64,000 bases of DNA from Nocardia sp. NBC_00403. GTDB lineage: Bacteria; Actinomycetota; Actinomycetes; Mycobacteriales; Mycobacteriaceae. The position numbers and the translations under genes were made by a program. Below the pieces are notes generated by a model. The model was not told the origin of the DNA, searched no databases, and saw only the letters and a program-made list of their open reading frames with translations. The stretch is taken from positions 8,370,001 to 8,434,000 of the forward strand of contig NZ_CP107939.1 in NCBI RefSeq assembly GCF_036046055.1, written 5' to 3'. This document shows, in pieces, positions 36,209 to 44,340 of the stretch. Numbering within the stretch: the first letter of the stretch is position 1; each line of letters opens with the position of its first letter.

Positions 36209-37429
36209 ATGCCCGAGGCCGTCATCGTTTCGACCGCCCGCTCCCCGATCGGCCGCGCCGCAAAAGGCTCGTTGGTCGATATGCGGCCCGACGATCTGAC
36301 GACGCAGATCGTGCGCGCGGCGCTCGACAAGGTGCCTGCGCTGGACCCGGCCCAGATCGACGATCTGATCCTCGGCTGCGGTTCGCCCGGCGGTGAGCAG
36401 GGCTTCAACCTCGCCCGCATCGTCGCCGTGCAGCTCGGCTACGACTTCGTGCCCGGCACCACCGTGCACCGCTACTGCGCCTCGTCGCTGCAGTCCACCC
36501 GGATGGCGTTCCACGCGATCAAGGCCGGCGAGGGTGACGTATTCATCTCCGCGGGTGTGGAGACGGTGTCCCGCTACAAGAACGGCTCCGCCGACAGCTG
36601 GCCGAACACGCAGAACTCGCTCTTCGACGAGGCGAGGGCGCGCACCGCGAAGGCCGCCGAGGGCGGCGCGGGCATCTGGCACGACCCGCGCGAAGACGGC
36701 CTGATCCCGGACGCCTACATCGCGATGGGCCAGACCGCGGAGAATGTCGCGTCCCTCACCGGCATCACTCGTGAGGACCAGGACCGCTGGGGCGTTCGCT
36801 CGCAGAACCGGGCTGAGGCAGCCATCAAGGCCGGTTTCTTCGAGCGCGAGATCACCCCGATCACCCTCCCCGACGGCACAGTCGTTTCCAAGGACGACGG
36901 CCCGCGCGCCGGTGTCACCTACGAGGCGGTCAGCCAGCTCAAGCCGGTCTTCCGGCCGGACGGCAGCATTACCGCCGGTAACTGCTGCCCGCTCAACGAC
37001 GGCGCCGCCGCGCTGGTCATCATGAGCGACACCAAGGCCAAGGAACTCGGCCTGACCCCGCTGGCGCGCATCGTGTCCACCGGTGTCTCCGGCCTTTCCC
37101 CCGAGATCATGGGCCTCGGCCCGATCGAGGCCATCAAGCGCGCCCTGGCGCTGGCAGGCAAGACGGTCGATGACATCGACCTGTTCGAGATCAACGAGGC
37201 GTTCGCGGTGCAGGTGCTCGGCTCTGCCCGCGAGCTGAAGATCGACGAGGACAAGCTGAACGTCTCCGGCGGCGCGATCGCGCTCGGCCACCCGTTCGGC
37301 ATGACCGGCGCCCGCATCACCACCACGCTGCTCAACAACCTCCAGACCTACGACAAGCAGTTCGGCGTGGAGTCCATGTGCGTCGGCGGCGGCCAGGGCA
37401 TGGCAATGGTTATCGAGCGCCTCAGCTAG
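36209..37429 (+). CDS. fadA3: Acetyl-CoA acetyltransferase (thiolase), FadA3-like
   Basis: 406 residues. Thiolases cleave or form beta-ketoacyl-CoA. The acyl-accepting Cys is C90 (HRYCASSLQ), with NEAFAVQ, GGAIALGHPFGMTGAR (catalytic His) and the second Cys in MCVGGGQGMAMV. All catalytic residues are present. ATG 36209 has a perfect AAAGGAG at 36198-36203. Order and orientation correspond to Rv1074c. A strong terminator follows at 37442-37474. Confidence 0.94.
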   Translation: MPEAVIVSTARSPIGRAAKGSLVDMRPDDLTTQIVRAALDKVPALDPAQIDDLILGCGSPGGEQGFNLARIVAVQLGYDFVPGTTVHRYCASSLQSTRMAFHAIKAGEGDVFISAGVETVSRYKNGSADSWPNTQNSLFDEARARTAKAAEGGAGIWHDPREDGLIPDAYIAMGQTAENVASLTGITREDQDRWGVRSQNRAEAAIKAGFFEREITPITLPDGTVVSKDDGPRAGVTYEAVSQLKPVFRPDGSITAGNCCPLNDGAAALVIMSDTKAKELGLTPLARIVSTGVSGLSPEIMGLGPIEAIKRALALAGKTVDDIDLFEINEAFAVQVLGSARELKIDEDKLNVSGGAIALGHPFGMTGARITTTLLNNLQTYDKQFGVESMCVGGGQGMAMVIERLS

Positions 37430-37441
37430 TTACGTCAATCG

Positions 37442-37474
37442 AACGGCTCCCTGTCCGGCGGACAGGGAGCCGTT
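37442..37474 (+). terminator. Rho-independent terminator of the thiolase gene
   Basis: AACGGCTCCCTGTCC (37442-37456) and GGACAGGGAGCCGTT (37460-37474) form a perfect 15-bp stem with a 3-base loop, 12 bases past the stop. Confidence 0.88.
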
Positions 37475-37603
37475 CGGCGTTTCACGCCCACGGCACCCGA
37501 TCAGGCCGGATGCGGGTTCAGCTTGTCGATGTCACACTTCCCGACCGGGTTCCGTCTTCTAAGCAAACACATAGGTGAACAACCCACCAAGGAGCCCCCT
37601 CCC

Positions 37604-37951
37604 ATGCACACCGCCTACGTCATCGTCACTGTCCTCGCCGCCGCCTGGGTCGGCTTCTCCGGCTTCTCGCTGCTGCGGCGCGCCAAGTTCGTGGTGGACC
37701 CGCTGGTCGAATACGGCGTCCCCGAGTCGTGGTGGACCTGGCTCGGCCTCGCCAAGACCGCGGGCGCGATCGGCCTGGTCGCCGGCCTGTGGATCCCCGT
37801 CATCGGCTATGCCGCCGCGGTCGGCATCGTGCTCTATTTCGCGGGTGCGATCATCACCAACATCCGCGCCCGTGCCTACTCCAGCATCCCCTTCCCGCTG
37901 CTGTACATGGTTCCGGTCATCGTCGCGGTGGGGCTGGGCGCCGCCGCCTGA
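37604..37951 (+). CDS. DoxX-family membrane protein
   Basis: 115 residues, four predicted helices, a DoxX-like fold. Marks are the SWWTWLGLAKTAGAIGLVAG segment and the C-terminal FPLLYMVPVIVAVGLGAAA. Members are small membrane proteins, some tied to oxidant responses, with no defined reaction. ATG 37604 follows AAGGAG. A paralogue with the same core lies at 57460 (minus) and carries a frameshift near its end. Confidence 0.88.
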   Translation: MHTAYVIVTVLAAAWVGFSGFSLLRRAKFVVDPLVEYGVPESWWTWLGLAKTAGAIGLVAGLWIPVIGYAAAVGIVLYFAGAIITNIRARAYSSIPFPLLYMVPVIVAVGLGAAA

Positions 37952-37978
37952 TGGCGACCGACCGTCGCCGCAACGACA

Positions 37979-38014
37979 AACGGCTCCCCATCCGAGATCG
38001 GATGGGGAGCCGTT
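37979..38014. terminator. Bidirectional terminator, 17-bp stem
   Basis: AACGGCTCCCCATCCGA (37979-37995) and TCGGATGGGGAGCCGTT (37998-38014) are perfect complements with only GA between. Located between the convergent DoxX and Bax-inhibitor genes. Confidence 0.88.
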
Positions 38015-38025
38015 GCTTGTCAGGG

Positions 38026-38880
38026 TCAGTCGTTGTTGAAGTAACTCAGCAGGCGCAGGATCTCGACGTAGAGCCAGACCAGGGTGACGGTCAGGCCGAG
38101 CGCGACGCCCCAGGCCGCCTTCTCCGGCGCCTGTGCGCGGATCAGCTGATCGGCGGCGTCGAAGTCGAGCAGGAAGCTGAATGCCGCGATCGCGATGACG
38201 ACGAGGCTGAACACGATGGCCAGCGGGCCGCCGTCACGCAGGCCCAGGCCGCCGTCGACGAAGTAGCTGGCGACCGCGTTGCCGAGCGCCAAGACGAGCA
38301 CGCCGATCATGGCGCCGATGACCATCCTGGTGAAGCGCGGGGTGACTCTGATCGCGCCGGTCTTGTAGACCACGAGCATGCCCGCGAACACACCGAAGGT
38401 GCCGAGCACGGCCTGCGCGATCATGGCACTGCCGCCGACCCCACCGAACTCGATATTCGTGAACATGAACGACAGCGCGCCGACGAACAGACCCTCGAAC
38501 ACCGCGTAGGACAACACGATGACCGGGTTGTCCATCTTGCGCGCGAAGGTAGCGACCAGCACCAGCACCAGGCCGACGAGGCCACCGCCGATGACGAACA
38601 GCGGCGCGAGCGAGTTGTTCGCGTTGGTCAGGCCGTAGGAGATGATCGCCGAAAGTGCGAGCACGCCGAGCGTGACCGCGGTCTTGGTCACCACATCGTC
38701 GATGGTCATCGCGCGCGTGGCGGGGGCCTGCTGATACGGCTGCTGATACGGCTGGCCGTACTGGTTACCGAACTGCTGACCCAGCTGGCCCGCGCCAGTC
38801 ATCCCTGACCCGAAGTTGGCATAGCCACCGCCCTCTTGCCGAGGGAGATTTCTGAAAACCGGATTGCTTGTCGTGCGCAC
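38026..38880 (-). CDS. Bax inhibitor-1/YccA family membrane protein
   Basis: 284 residues: a Gln/Pro/Tyr-rich N-terminal tail (QFGNQYGQPYQQPYQQ) then seven helices typical of TMBIM/YccA proteins, with the conserved late helix RMVIGAMIGVLVLALGN and a C-terminal helix ending LVWLYVEILRLLSYF. A calcium-leak role is known for some family members; none is shown for actinobacteria. The GTG at 38880 is preferred (AAAGG site); an upstream ATG adds 10 residues. It corresponds to Rv1072 and is the last backbone gene in the window. Confidence 0.9.
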   Translation of the reverse strand: MRTTSNPVFRNLPRQEGGGYANFGSGMTGAGQLGQQFGNQYGQPYQQPYQQAPATRAMTIDDVVTKTAVTLGVLALSAIISYGLTNANNSLAPLFVIGGGLVGLVLVLVATFARKMDNPVIVLSYAVFEGLFVGALSFMFTNIEFGGVGGSAMIAQAVLGTFGVFAGMLVVYKTGAIRVTPRFTRMVIGAMIGVLVLALGNAVASYFVDGGLGLRDGGPLAIVFSLVVIAIAAFSFLLDFDAADQLIRAQAPEKAAWGVALGLTVTLVWLYVEILRLLSYFNND

Positions 38881-39026
38881 CGTGAATGCCTTTCTGGAGT
38901 CGTGGCCCACGCTCGCCGTGGCCGTTGGTCACTCGATATCCAACTACCCGTCCAACGTGTGTCGGCTGTGCCGAGTTCCCGGAGCCAGGCTCCAGCAACT
39001 CACCGAGACGGACAATTCGGACTCTA

Positions 39027-40175
39027 CTATCGATGCGCGTCGTGCAGCCCACGCACCGACCGCGTCACCGTGAACTTTCGATTGCGACCGATCACTTCGG
39101 TCTGCCCGACCATCCGCTCGATCACCCCTCGATAATTCAGGTGCGAGTTGAAGACGGTCCAGAGCTCACCGCCGGGACGCAGCACTCGGCCGGTCTCGGT
39201 GAACATCTTGATCGCCGAGCCGGTGTGCACGGCCGCGCCGACATGGAACGGCGGATTGCACAGCACCAGATCGGCGCTGTTGTCGGCGGCCGAGGACATC
39301 GCGTCATCGCGCACCACCGTCACTCGGTCGGCGACGCCGTTGGCTTCGGCAGTCGCCCGCGCCGAGGCCACCGCCGCGGCCGACTGATCGGTGCCGAGGA
39401 CGGTGATGCCCGGTCGCGCCTTCGCCAGTGTGACCGCGAGGATTCCGGTGCCGCAGCCGAGGTCGATGGCGTCGCGGGCGTCGGGCTTCATCCACTTCAG
39501 GTGCTGCAGCAGGAACCTGGTTCCGATGTCGAGGCGGGCCCCGGAGAAGGCAGCGCCGTGTGCGACGACATCGATGTCGAGATCGTCGATCCGCTCTCGC
39601 ACCGGGAACGGCAGCTCACCAACCGGTTTCGGCCCCGCGACTAGCAGGGTGCGCGACTTCTGCCTGCCGCGACTGGCGCGCACGTCCGAAAAGGACTCGG
39701 CGAGTAGGTCGTTCATCGATGTGGTGAGGTATTTGTCGCGACCACCCGCGAACACCTGGACCTTCGGGTCGGCGTAGCGCGCGATGGCGTCAGCGACCTC
39801 GGCGAGCCCGGCGAGGACCCGCGGCAGCCGCAGCAACACCACCTGCACGTTCGCGAGCAGGCTGTCGGTGAGTGGCTGCGCGCTGTAGCGATCCGCGAGT
39901 CCGAGCGCGCGGGCGTTGTTGGCCAGCGCCAGCTCGCCGGTGAGCAGGTCCTGATGCACCCGGACATCGCGCAGGTCGTGCCCGGCGATCGCACCGAGGG
40001 TGAGCGCACCGTAATTGTCGCCGATAACGGCTATTCTCCCGCTACCAGCCGCGGCGATCGCGTCGTCGGCGACATCGAGGATCAGCCGATCGGCGGCATC
40101 CACGGCGTAGAGGTTCTGAGCCTCCACATCCGGATACCGCCGCAGTCGGCCAAGTACTTCCTCGACAGTTCCCAC
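39027..40175 (-). CDS. Class I SAM-dependent methyltransferase, RlmG/RsmC type
   Basis: 382 residues with two methyltransferase-like domains, the first degenerate (residues about 1-190) and the second active. The second has AIDLGCGTGILAVTLAKARPG for SAM binding, an acidic strand end (GTDQS) and the catalytic CNPPFH motif of exocyclic-amine (guanine N2) methylases. This duplicated layout is that of 23S/16S rRNA G-N2 methyltransferases RlmG and RsmC. GTG 40175. Which rRNA base is modified cannot be told from the sequence. Confidence 0.88.
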   Translation of the reverse strand: MGTVEEVLGRLRRYPDVEAQNLYAVDAADRLILDVADDAIAAAGSGRIAVIGDNYGALTLGAIAGHDLRDVRVHQDLLTGELALANNARALGLADRYSAQPLTDSLLANVQVVLLRLPRVLAGLAEVADAIARYADPKVQVFAGGRDKYLTTSMNDLLAESFSDVRASRGRQKSRTLLVAGPKPVGELPFPVRERIDDLDIDVVAHGAAFSGARLDIGTRFLLQHLKWMKPDARDAIDLGCGTGILAVTLAKARPGITVLGTDQSAAAVASARATAEANGVADRVTVVRDDAMSSAADNSADLVLCNPPFHVGAAVHTGSAIKMFTETGRVLRPGGELWTVFNSHLNYRGVIERMVGQTEVIGRNRKFTVTRSVRGLHDAHR

Positions 40176-40259
40176 ACGTCAAGTGTGCTAGATCGTTGCC
40201 GCGCGGTATCGTCGGGGCCGGAAAAACAACCGAGCTACTGCGCCGCAACGGGATCCGGA

Positions 40260-40865
40260 TCAGCTCGCCGTAGCCTTGCCGCCGCTCGGCGCCACCGCGA
40301 ACCAGGTGCCGCCAACACCTTGGCCGAGCAGATCGCCCGCGTTCTTATCCTTCCCGAAGTAGTACACCGGCCAGCCGCCGACGGTGACTTGACATGCGCC
40401 GTCGGCACGTTCGATGAATCCGACGCGCTGCGGGTCGACGCCGGCCACATAGATCGACTGATTTCGGGCGACGGTCAGCGGCGGCCAGGTAACGGCGCAC
40501 TGCCCGGCGCAATTGGAGGCCGACGGATTGGCGGTGTCCTTGTCGAACCGGTACAGCGATCGACCGGCTCCGTCCGAGACATACTGCCCGACACTCGGAT
40601 TGCTGGTCACATTGAGCTGCACCGCATTTGCGCCCGCCGGAGCGGGCCCGTCGTAGATCTTCAGCCAGCCCTGCGTCTTCGCAACCGCGGGCACCTGTCC
40701 TGCCTGCGGCGCAGGGGCGGCGGCGGACGCGGGCGTGACCGAACTGGTAACGGCGACCGGTTTCGCCGGTTCGGCGCCTCCGCACGCAGTCAGCAATCCG
40801 GCGAGTGCCACCGCGGCAGCGGCGAACGGCAGCGCAGAACGGCGGAAGCTTGTGGTCGACAGCAT
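40260..40865 (-). CDS. Lipoprotein with secreted-repeat (PF03640-like) domains
   Basis: 201 residues. Signal peptide with lipobox LTAC, so it would be lipid-anchored outside the membrane. After an Ala/Pro linker come two copies of the LYRFDKDTANPSASNCAGQCAVTWPPL / VYYFGKDKNAGDLLGQGVGGTW type, the actinobacterial secreted repeat of unknown function. The two Cys of NCAGQCA are conserved in the first copy. ATG 40865 has a GGAGGG site. It is divergent from the AMIN-like lipoprotein. Confidence 0.88.
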   Translation of the reverse strand: MLSTTSFRRSALPFAAAAVALAGLLTACGGAEPAKPVAVTSSVTPASAAAPAPQAGQVPAVAKTQGWLKIYDGPAPAGANAVQLNVTSNPSVGQYVSDGAGRSLYRFDKDTANPSASNCAGQCAVTWPPLTVARNQSIYVAGVDPQRVGFIERADGACQVTVGGWPVYYFGKDKNAGDLLGQGVGGTWFAVAPSGGKATAS

Positions 40866-40999
40866 TTTTCGAATCCCTCCATGGATCGTGGTGCACCCGG
40901 TGCACCCGGTCACCGATAACTACGTGGCAGCCGCCCGCCTGGTTCACCGGCATCGGCAACCGCATCGTGCAAATCAGCGGCAACACTCGATTCGACGGC

Positions 41000-41005
41000 T
41001 ACCAT
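41000..41005 (+). promoter_or_regulatory. -10 box TACCAT before the AMIN-like lipoprotein
   Basis: TACCAT ends 8 bases before ATG 41014 and there is no ribosome-binding site, consistent with a leaderless transcript. Confidence 0.4.
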
Positions 41006-41013
41006 CGGGCCCT

Positions 41014-41592
41014 ATGCGCACAAGGATGGCGTTGGCAGCCGCTGCCGCAGCGGCACTGCTCGCCGGCTGTGATGACGACGGGACTGCCACCTCGGGCTCC
41101 CCGACCACATCGGCTGCGAGCACGCTCGCCGACGCGACACCACGGTCCACACCAGAGGACGCGCAACCGAAGCGGGGCAAACCCTCCGGCGACGCAGGCC
41201 TCACGGTGACCGATATTCGGATCGGCCACCAACCCGGATTCGACCGCGTGGTCTACAACCTCGGCGGTGTCGGCGACCCGGGCTGGATCGTGCAATATGC
41301 CGACCGAGCCGTCCAGGACGGCAGCGGCACGATCATCGACGTAGCGGGCCGCTCGATCCTCGAGGTCCAGATCACCGGCTCCGCGTATCCCTTCGACAGC
41401 GGCGCAACCCCCTACGCGGGTCCCGACCCCGCCACCGACCCCAGCGCCCCCGCGGTCGCCGGCGTCTACCGGTCCGGCGTCTTCGAAGGCACCACCCAGT
41501 CCTTTATCGGCGTGCACGCCGACCGCCCACCATTCTCCGTGACCACCCTCACCAACCCCACCCGCCTGGTCATCGACATAGCCACACCATGA
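41014..41592 (+). CDS. AMIN-like domain lipoprotein
   Basis: 192 residues. Lipoprotein signal with LLAGC, a Thr/Ser-rich linker, then a beta-domain with LTVTDIRIGHQPGFDRVVYNLGG, GWIVQYAD, ILEVQITGSAYP and FSVTTLTNPTRLVIDI. This is the AMIN-like fold seen in many actinobacterial lipoproteins; AMIN domains often bind the cell wall. Start ATG 41014, apparently leaderless. Function unknown. Confidence 0.87.
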   Translation: MRTRMALAAAAAAALLAGCDDDGTATSGSPTTSAASTLADATPRSTPEDAQPKRGKPSGDAGLTVTDIRIGHQPGFDRVVYNLGGVGDPGWIVQYADRAVQDGSGTIIDVAGRSILEVQITGSAYPFDSGATPYAGPDPATDPSAPAVAGVYRSGVFEGTTQSFIGVHADRPPFSVTTLTNPTRLVIDIATP

Positions 41593-41637
41593 CGAGTTAC
41601 CCACCAGGGGTATCGCAGAGCGTGGACCCGCCATGCC

Positions 41638-41643
41638 TAGAAT
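41638..41643 (+). promoter_or_regulatory. -10 box TAGAAT, leaderless start of the DUF6153 gene
   Basis: TAGAAT, seven bases, then GTG 41651. The spacing fixes the start at 41651 rather than 41633, which lies upstream of the -10 box. Confidence 0.55.
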
Positions 41644-41650
41644 GGGCGAG

Positions 41651-42061
41651 GTGACGGCACAGCACGCTCCACTGCGCGCATCCGGGCTCCCCCGGCTGCT
41701 CGGCGTGCTCGCGCTGCTCGCGGGCATCATCGCGATGCATGCGGGCGTGTTCGCGGTCCCCGGCGAACACCATATGGCCGCAGCGGTTACAACGGCCATG
41801 CCTGCCGACGACCACGGCACCGCCGCGACCGGAACGGACTGCGGCAGCGATGGCTGCGGCGACTCCCACGGCGGCATGCACGCGTGCGTGTTCATCCTGA
41901 CCGCGGTCGGTCTCATCTTGATACTCGTGTTGCTCTACCGGGTCACCGTCGATCGACCGCACCTCGACGCGGCAGCACTGCGCAACGGCAGGTCCCGGCG
42001 CGAACGCGCACCGCCGTGGACAGTTCCGTCACTGGCCGAATTGTCGATTCTGCGGATCTGA
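41651..42061 (+). CDS. DUF6153-like membrane protein with His/Cys-rich loop
   Basis: 136 residues: a helix (LLGVLALLAGIIAMHAGVFAV), an external loop rich in likely metal ligands (GEHHMAAAV, DDHGTAAT, CGSDGCGDSHGGMHAC), and a second helix (VFILTAVGLILILVLLY) with a basic tail. The pattern fits actinobacterial DUF6153 proteins, which I recall occurring next to DUF305 genes, as here (87 bp). A role in copper or silver handling is inferred from the ligands and neighbour. The GTG start follows a -10 box directly. Confidence 0.8.
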   Translation: MTAQHAPLRASGLPRLLGVLALLAGIIAMHAGVFAVPGEHHMAAAVTTAMPADDHGTAATGTDCGSDGCGDSHGGMHACVFILTAVGLILILVLLYRVTVDRPHLDAAALRNGRSRRERAPPWTVPSLAELSILRI

Positions 42062-42148
42062 CAGGTCCACCGCGTCCGAGCCACCGAGCACGGCCGCGGC
42101 TTCCGCCTGTCCGACACCGAGTCATTCGCATTCATCAGGAGCACAGAC

Positions 42149-42772
42149 ATGTTCATCACCCGTACCCGGATCACCGTCACCATCGCCGCAACCGCGGCAG
42201 CACTTTTCGTTGCCGGCTGCGGCAACAACGACTCCGGCTCCATGCCCGGCATGGAGCACGGCTCGTCAGCCGGCGCGGCGGCCCGCTCCGGCTTGCCTGC
42301 CGCCCGAACCGACTTCAACGCCGCCGATGTGACCTTCCTGCAAATGATGTATCCCCATCACGCGCAGGCCGTCGAGATGGCGAAGCTGGTCCCTGGCCGG
42401 AGCGAAAATCAGCAGTTGCTCGCGCTCGCCACAGACGTCGAAAAGGCACAGGCTCCGGAGATGCAGCAGATCAGTACCCTGCTGCAGAGCTTCGGCCAGC
42501 AGGCGCCGACCGCGGCAGGCGGACACACCGGCCACGACATGGCGGGCATGATGACGCCTGAGCAGATGAGCGCCCTGCACGCCGCGTCGGGCGTCGAGTT
42601 CGATCGCCAGTGGATGACCATGATGATCGATCACCACGCCGGCGCGATCGCGATGGCGAACACCGAGCTCGCCACGGGCACCAACCCGGACGCGAAGGCA
42701 TTGGCCGGTGCCATCGTCACCGCGCAGCAGGCCGAAATCGGCACCATGCGCGCCATGCTCGGCCAGGGCTGA
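42149..42772 (+). CDS. DUF305 lipoprotein, possible copper binder
   Basis: 207 residues. Lipobox VAGC, then a Met/His-rich linker (SMPGMEHG) and two DUF305 half-repeats: FLQMMYPHHAQAVEMAKL and MTMMIDHHAGAIAMANTEL, each with the MxxHHxxA helix. A Met/His-rich insert, GGHTGHDMAGMMTPEQM, lies between them. DUF305 proteins such as cyanobacterial CopM bind copper outside the membrane. ATG 42149 has an AGGAG site. Probably works with the DUF6153 protein encoded just upstream. Confidence 0.9.
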   Translation: MFITRTRITVTIAATAAALFVAGCGNNDSGSMPGMEHGSSAGAAARSGLPAARTDFNAADVTFLQMMYPHHAQAVEMAKLVPGRSENQQLLALATDVEKAQAPEMQQISTLLQSFGQQAPTAAGGHTGHDMAGMMTPEQMSALHAASGVEFDRQWMTMMIDHHAGAIAMANTELATGTNPDAKALAGAIVTAQQAEIGTMRAMLGQG

Positions 42773-42925
42773 CGCCGCAGGCCGCAGCCGCCGCGCCGGT
42801 ATCGGTTCGTCATCGATATCGGCGCGGCCCGCTGACGAGCGGCGCGCCGAAAAGTACGGTCGAATGTCCGGCCTCGTTGGTACCTCCAGTGGCCGGGAAC
42901 TCGGAGGGAAAGAGGGGATCCGACA

Positions 42926-43468
42926 ATGCGTCGACTGGAACGTGCTGGTCTGGCTGCCACCATCGCGGCGACCGGCGTTGGCCTTGTCACGATCGGCGCC
43001 TGCTCGACGCAGGTCTCCGGCACCGCTGCGGTCAACCGGACCGACCTCGCGGCCTACACCTCCGAGGTCACCGCGTCCTCGATCGCCGCGTCCTCCTCAC
43101 GCGCCGCGGCGGCGGAGCGCACGACCGAGGCCGCGTGCACCGCACTGCGCAGCGCGAATGCCAGCTCGGTGCACTCTTTCAACGAATACATCACCGTGAG
43201 CAATGATCGCGGGCTCGACGATCCCGAGGTCGATGCCAAGGCCGATGTCGCGGTCGGCACGCTGCGCGACAACGCGCGCAACCTCGACGCAAAGTTGACC
43301 AACGAGGTGGCGGTCGACGTGGCCGGTCCGCTGCGCGCCTACCGCGACGACACCAATGGGCTGGCCGACACGCTCGCCCAGCGCGCACCGACCGACACCC
43401 TGAATGCCGCCATCGACAGGTTCAACGCCACCAAGGACGCCGCAATCGCTGTCTGCAAAGACCACTGA
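42926..43468 (+). CDS. Hypothetical lipoprotein (180 aa)
   Basis: Lipoprotein signal with GAC-S, followed by the QVSGTAAVNRTDLAAY start typical of Nocardia/Mycobacterium surface lipoproteins. The rest is helical and Ala/Asp-rich, with two Cys (EAACTALRS, IAVCKDH) that may form a disulfide. No enzyme motif. ATG 42926 follows a GAGGGG site. Function unknown. Confidence 0.82.
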   Translation: MRRLERAGLAATIAATGVGLVTIGACSTQVSGTAAVNRTDLAAYTSEVTASSIAASSSRAAAAERTTEAACTALRSANASSVHSFNEYITVSNDRGLDDPEVDAKADVAVGTLRDNARNLDAKLTNEVAVDVAGPLRAYRDDTNGLADTLAQRAPTDTLNAAIDRFNATKDAAIAVCKDH

Positions 43469-43474
43469 GACAAC

Positions 43475-43866
43475 TCATTTCGAGCCGCGTTCGGCGCGCT
43501 CGAGGAAGTCTTCCAGCAGTTCGTTGAACGGCGCGCCGGTGTCGGGCACGAGGTGATCCATGCCGGGGCAGACGGCGCGCTCACCGCCGGTTCGCTCGGC
43601 GATGGCATCGCAGATGTCCTCGAACGCCTGCCGGTGCCCGCCCGAGACCACCAGAATCGGCAAGCCCGCCGCACGGAGCCGCTCCAGCGGCGGATTCGCC
43701 TCGTCCGGCGGACGGGCTCCCTGCAGTTGCCGCATTCCGTCGCGCAGATGGTCATCGAACTTCTGCCTCTACGGTGTCAGGGCCAGCAGTACCTGCGCCA
43801 AGGTTTCCACGCGATCCAGTTTTCGGCGTCCGCGGCGCTCCAGCCGCGATCCTCCGAGATGGCCGG
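43475..43866 (-). pseudogene. Alpha/beta-hydrolase remnant
   Basis: The C-terminal third is readable: RLRAAGLPILVVSGGHRQ, AFEDICDAIAERTGG, VCPGMDHLVPDTGAPFNELL, typical of a serine-hydrolase end with its catalytic His. Upstream the same frame continues (KFDDHLRDGMRQLQ) but is broken by a TAG near 43771, and further upstream the matching sequence (RGWSAADAENWIAW) lies in another frame. The nucleophile half is absent, cut off by the next gene. One frameshift and one stop make this a pseudogene; 43475-43735 could still be translated. Confidence 0.55.
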
Positions 43867-43867
43867 T

Positions 43868-44209
43868 TCAAGCCCCCGGCGGTACGACGGCCTGCCAGGA
43901 AGCCGGCGCCTCGGGCTCGGCCGTCCGGCTCTGCCGCGAACGCGCGTTCCGGCGCTCGAGCACAATCAGCGCGGTGCCGCCGAGCACAATAACGATGGCG
44001 ATGACCGCGCCGACCACCGCCGGCCCGCGATAGCCGGCTACCCCGATCGCCGCGGCGGCGATGGTCACCAGACCTCCGATGAACAGCAGGACGAACCCGG
44101 CCCAATTTCGTGCGTCGGCCAGCGCTTGTCCTGGTTGGGATTCGGATGTGCGGGCGATATCGGGTGCGTCGTCGAGTGGGGGAATTTCCCACGATCCGTC
44201 CGATGTCAT
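43868..44209 (-). CDS. Small two-helix membrane protein
   Basis: 113 residues with helices WAGFVLLFIGGLVTIAAAAIGVAGY and GAVIAIVIVLGGTALIVLE, an acidic N-terminus and a charged C-terminus. No family recognised. ATG 44209 follows GAGGTACC at good spacing. Its stop lies at the edge of the hydrolase remnant. Confidence 0.75.
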   Translation of the reverse strand: MTSDGSWEIPPLDDAPDIARTSESQPGQALADARNWAGFVLLFIGGLVTIAAAAIGVAGYRGPAVVGAVIAIVIVLGGTALIVLERRNARSRQSRTAEPEAPASWQAVVPPGA

Positions 44210-44340
44210 GCTGGTACCTCACGTTTCGGTTCGGGCAAAGCGCCCGGCTGCGTCATATCGAGGGGTTGCCCGATTACGCGGCCCCAAACTGTTCGGCAGC
44301 TACCACTCGTCGATGGGACTGCACTGCCCCGCCAAGGGAA

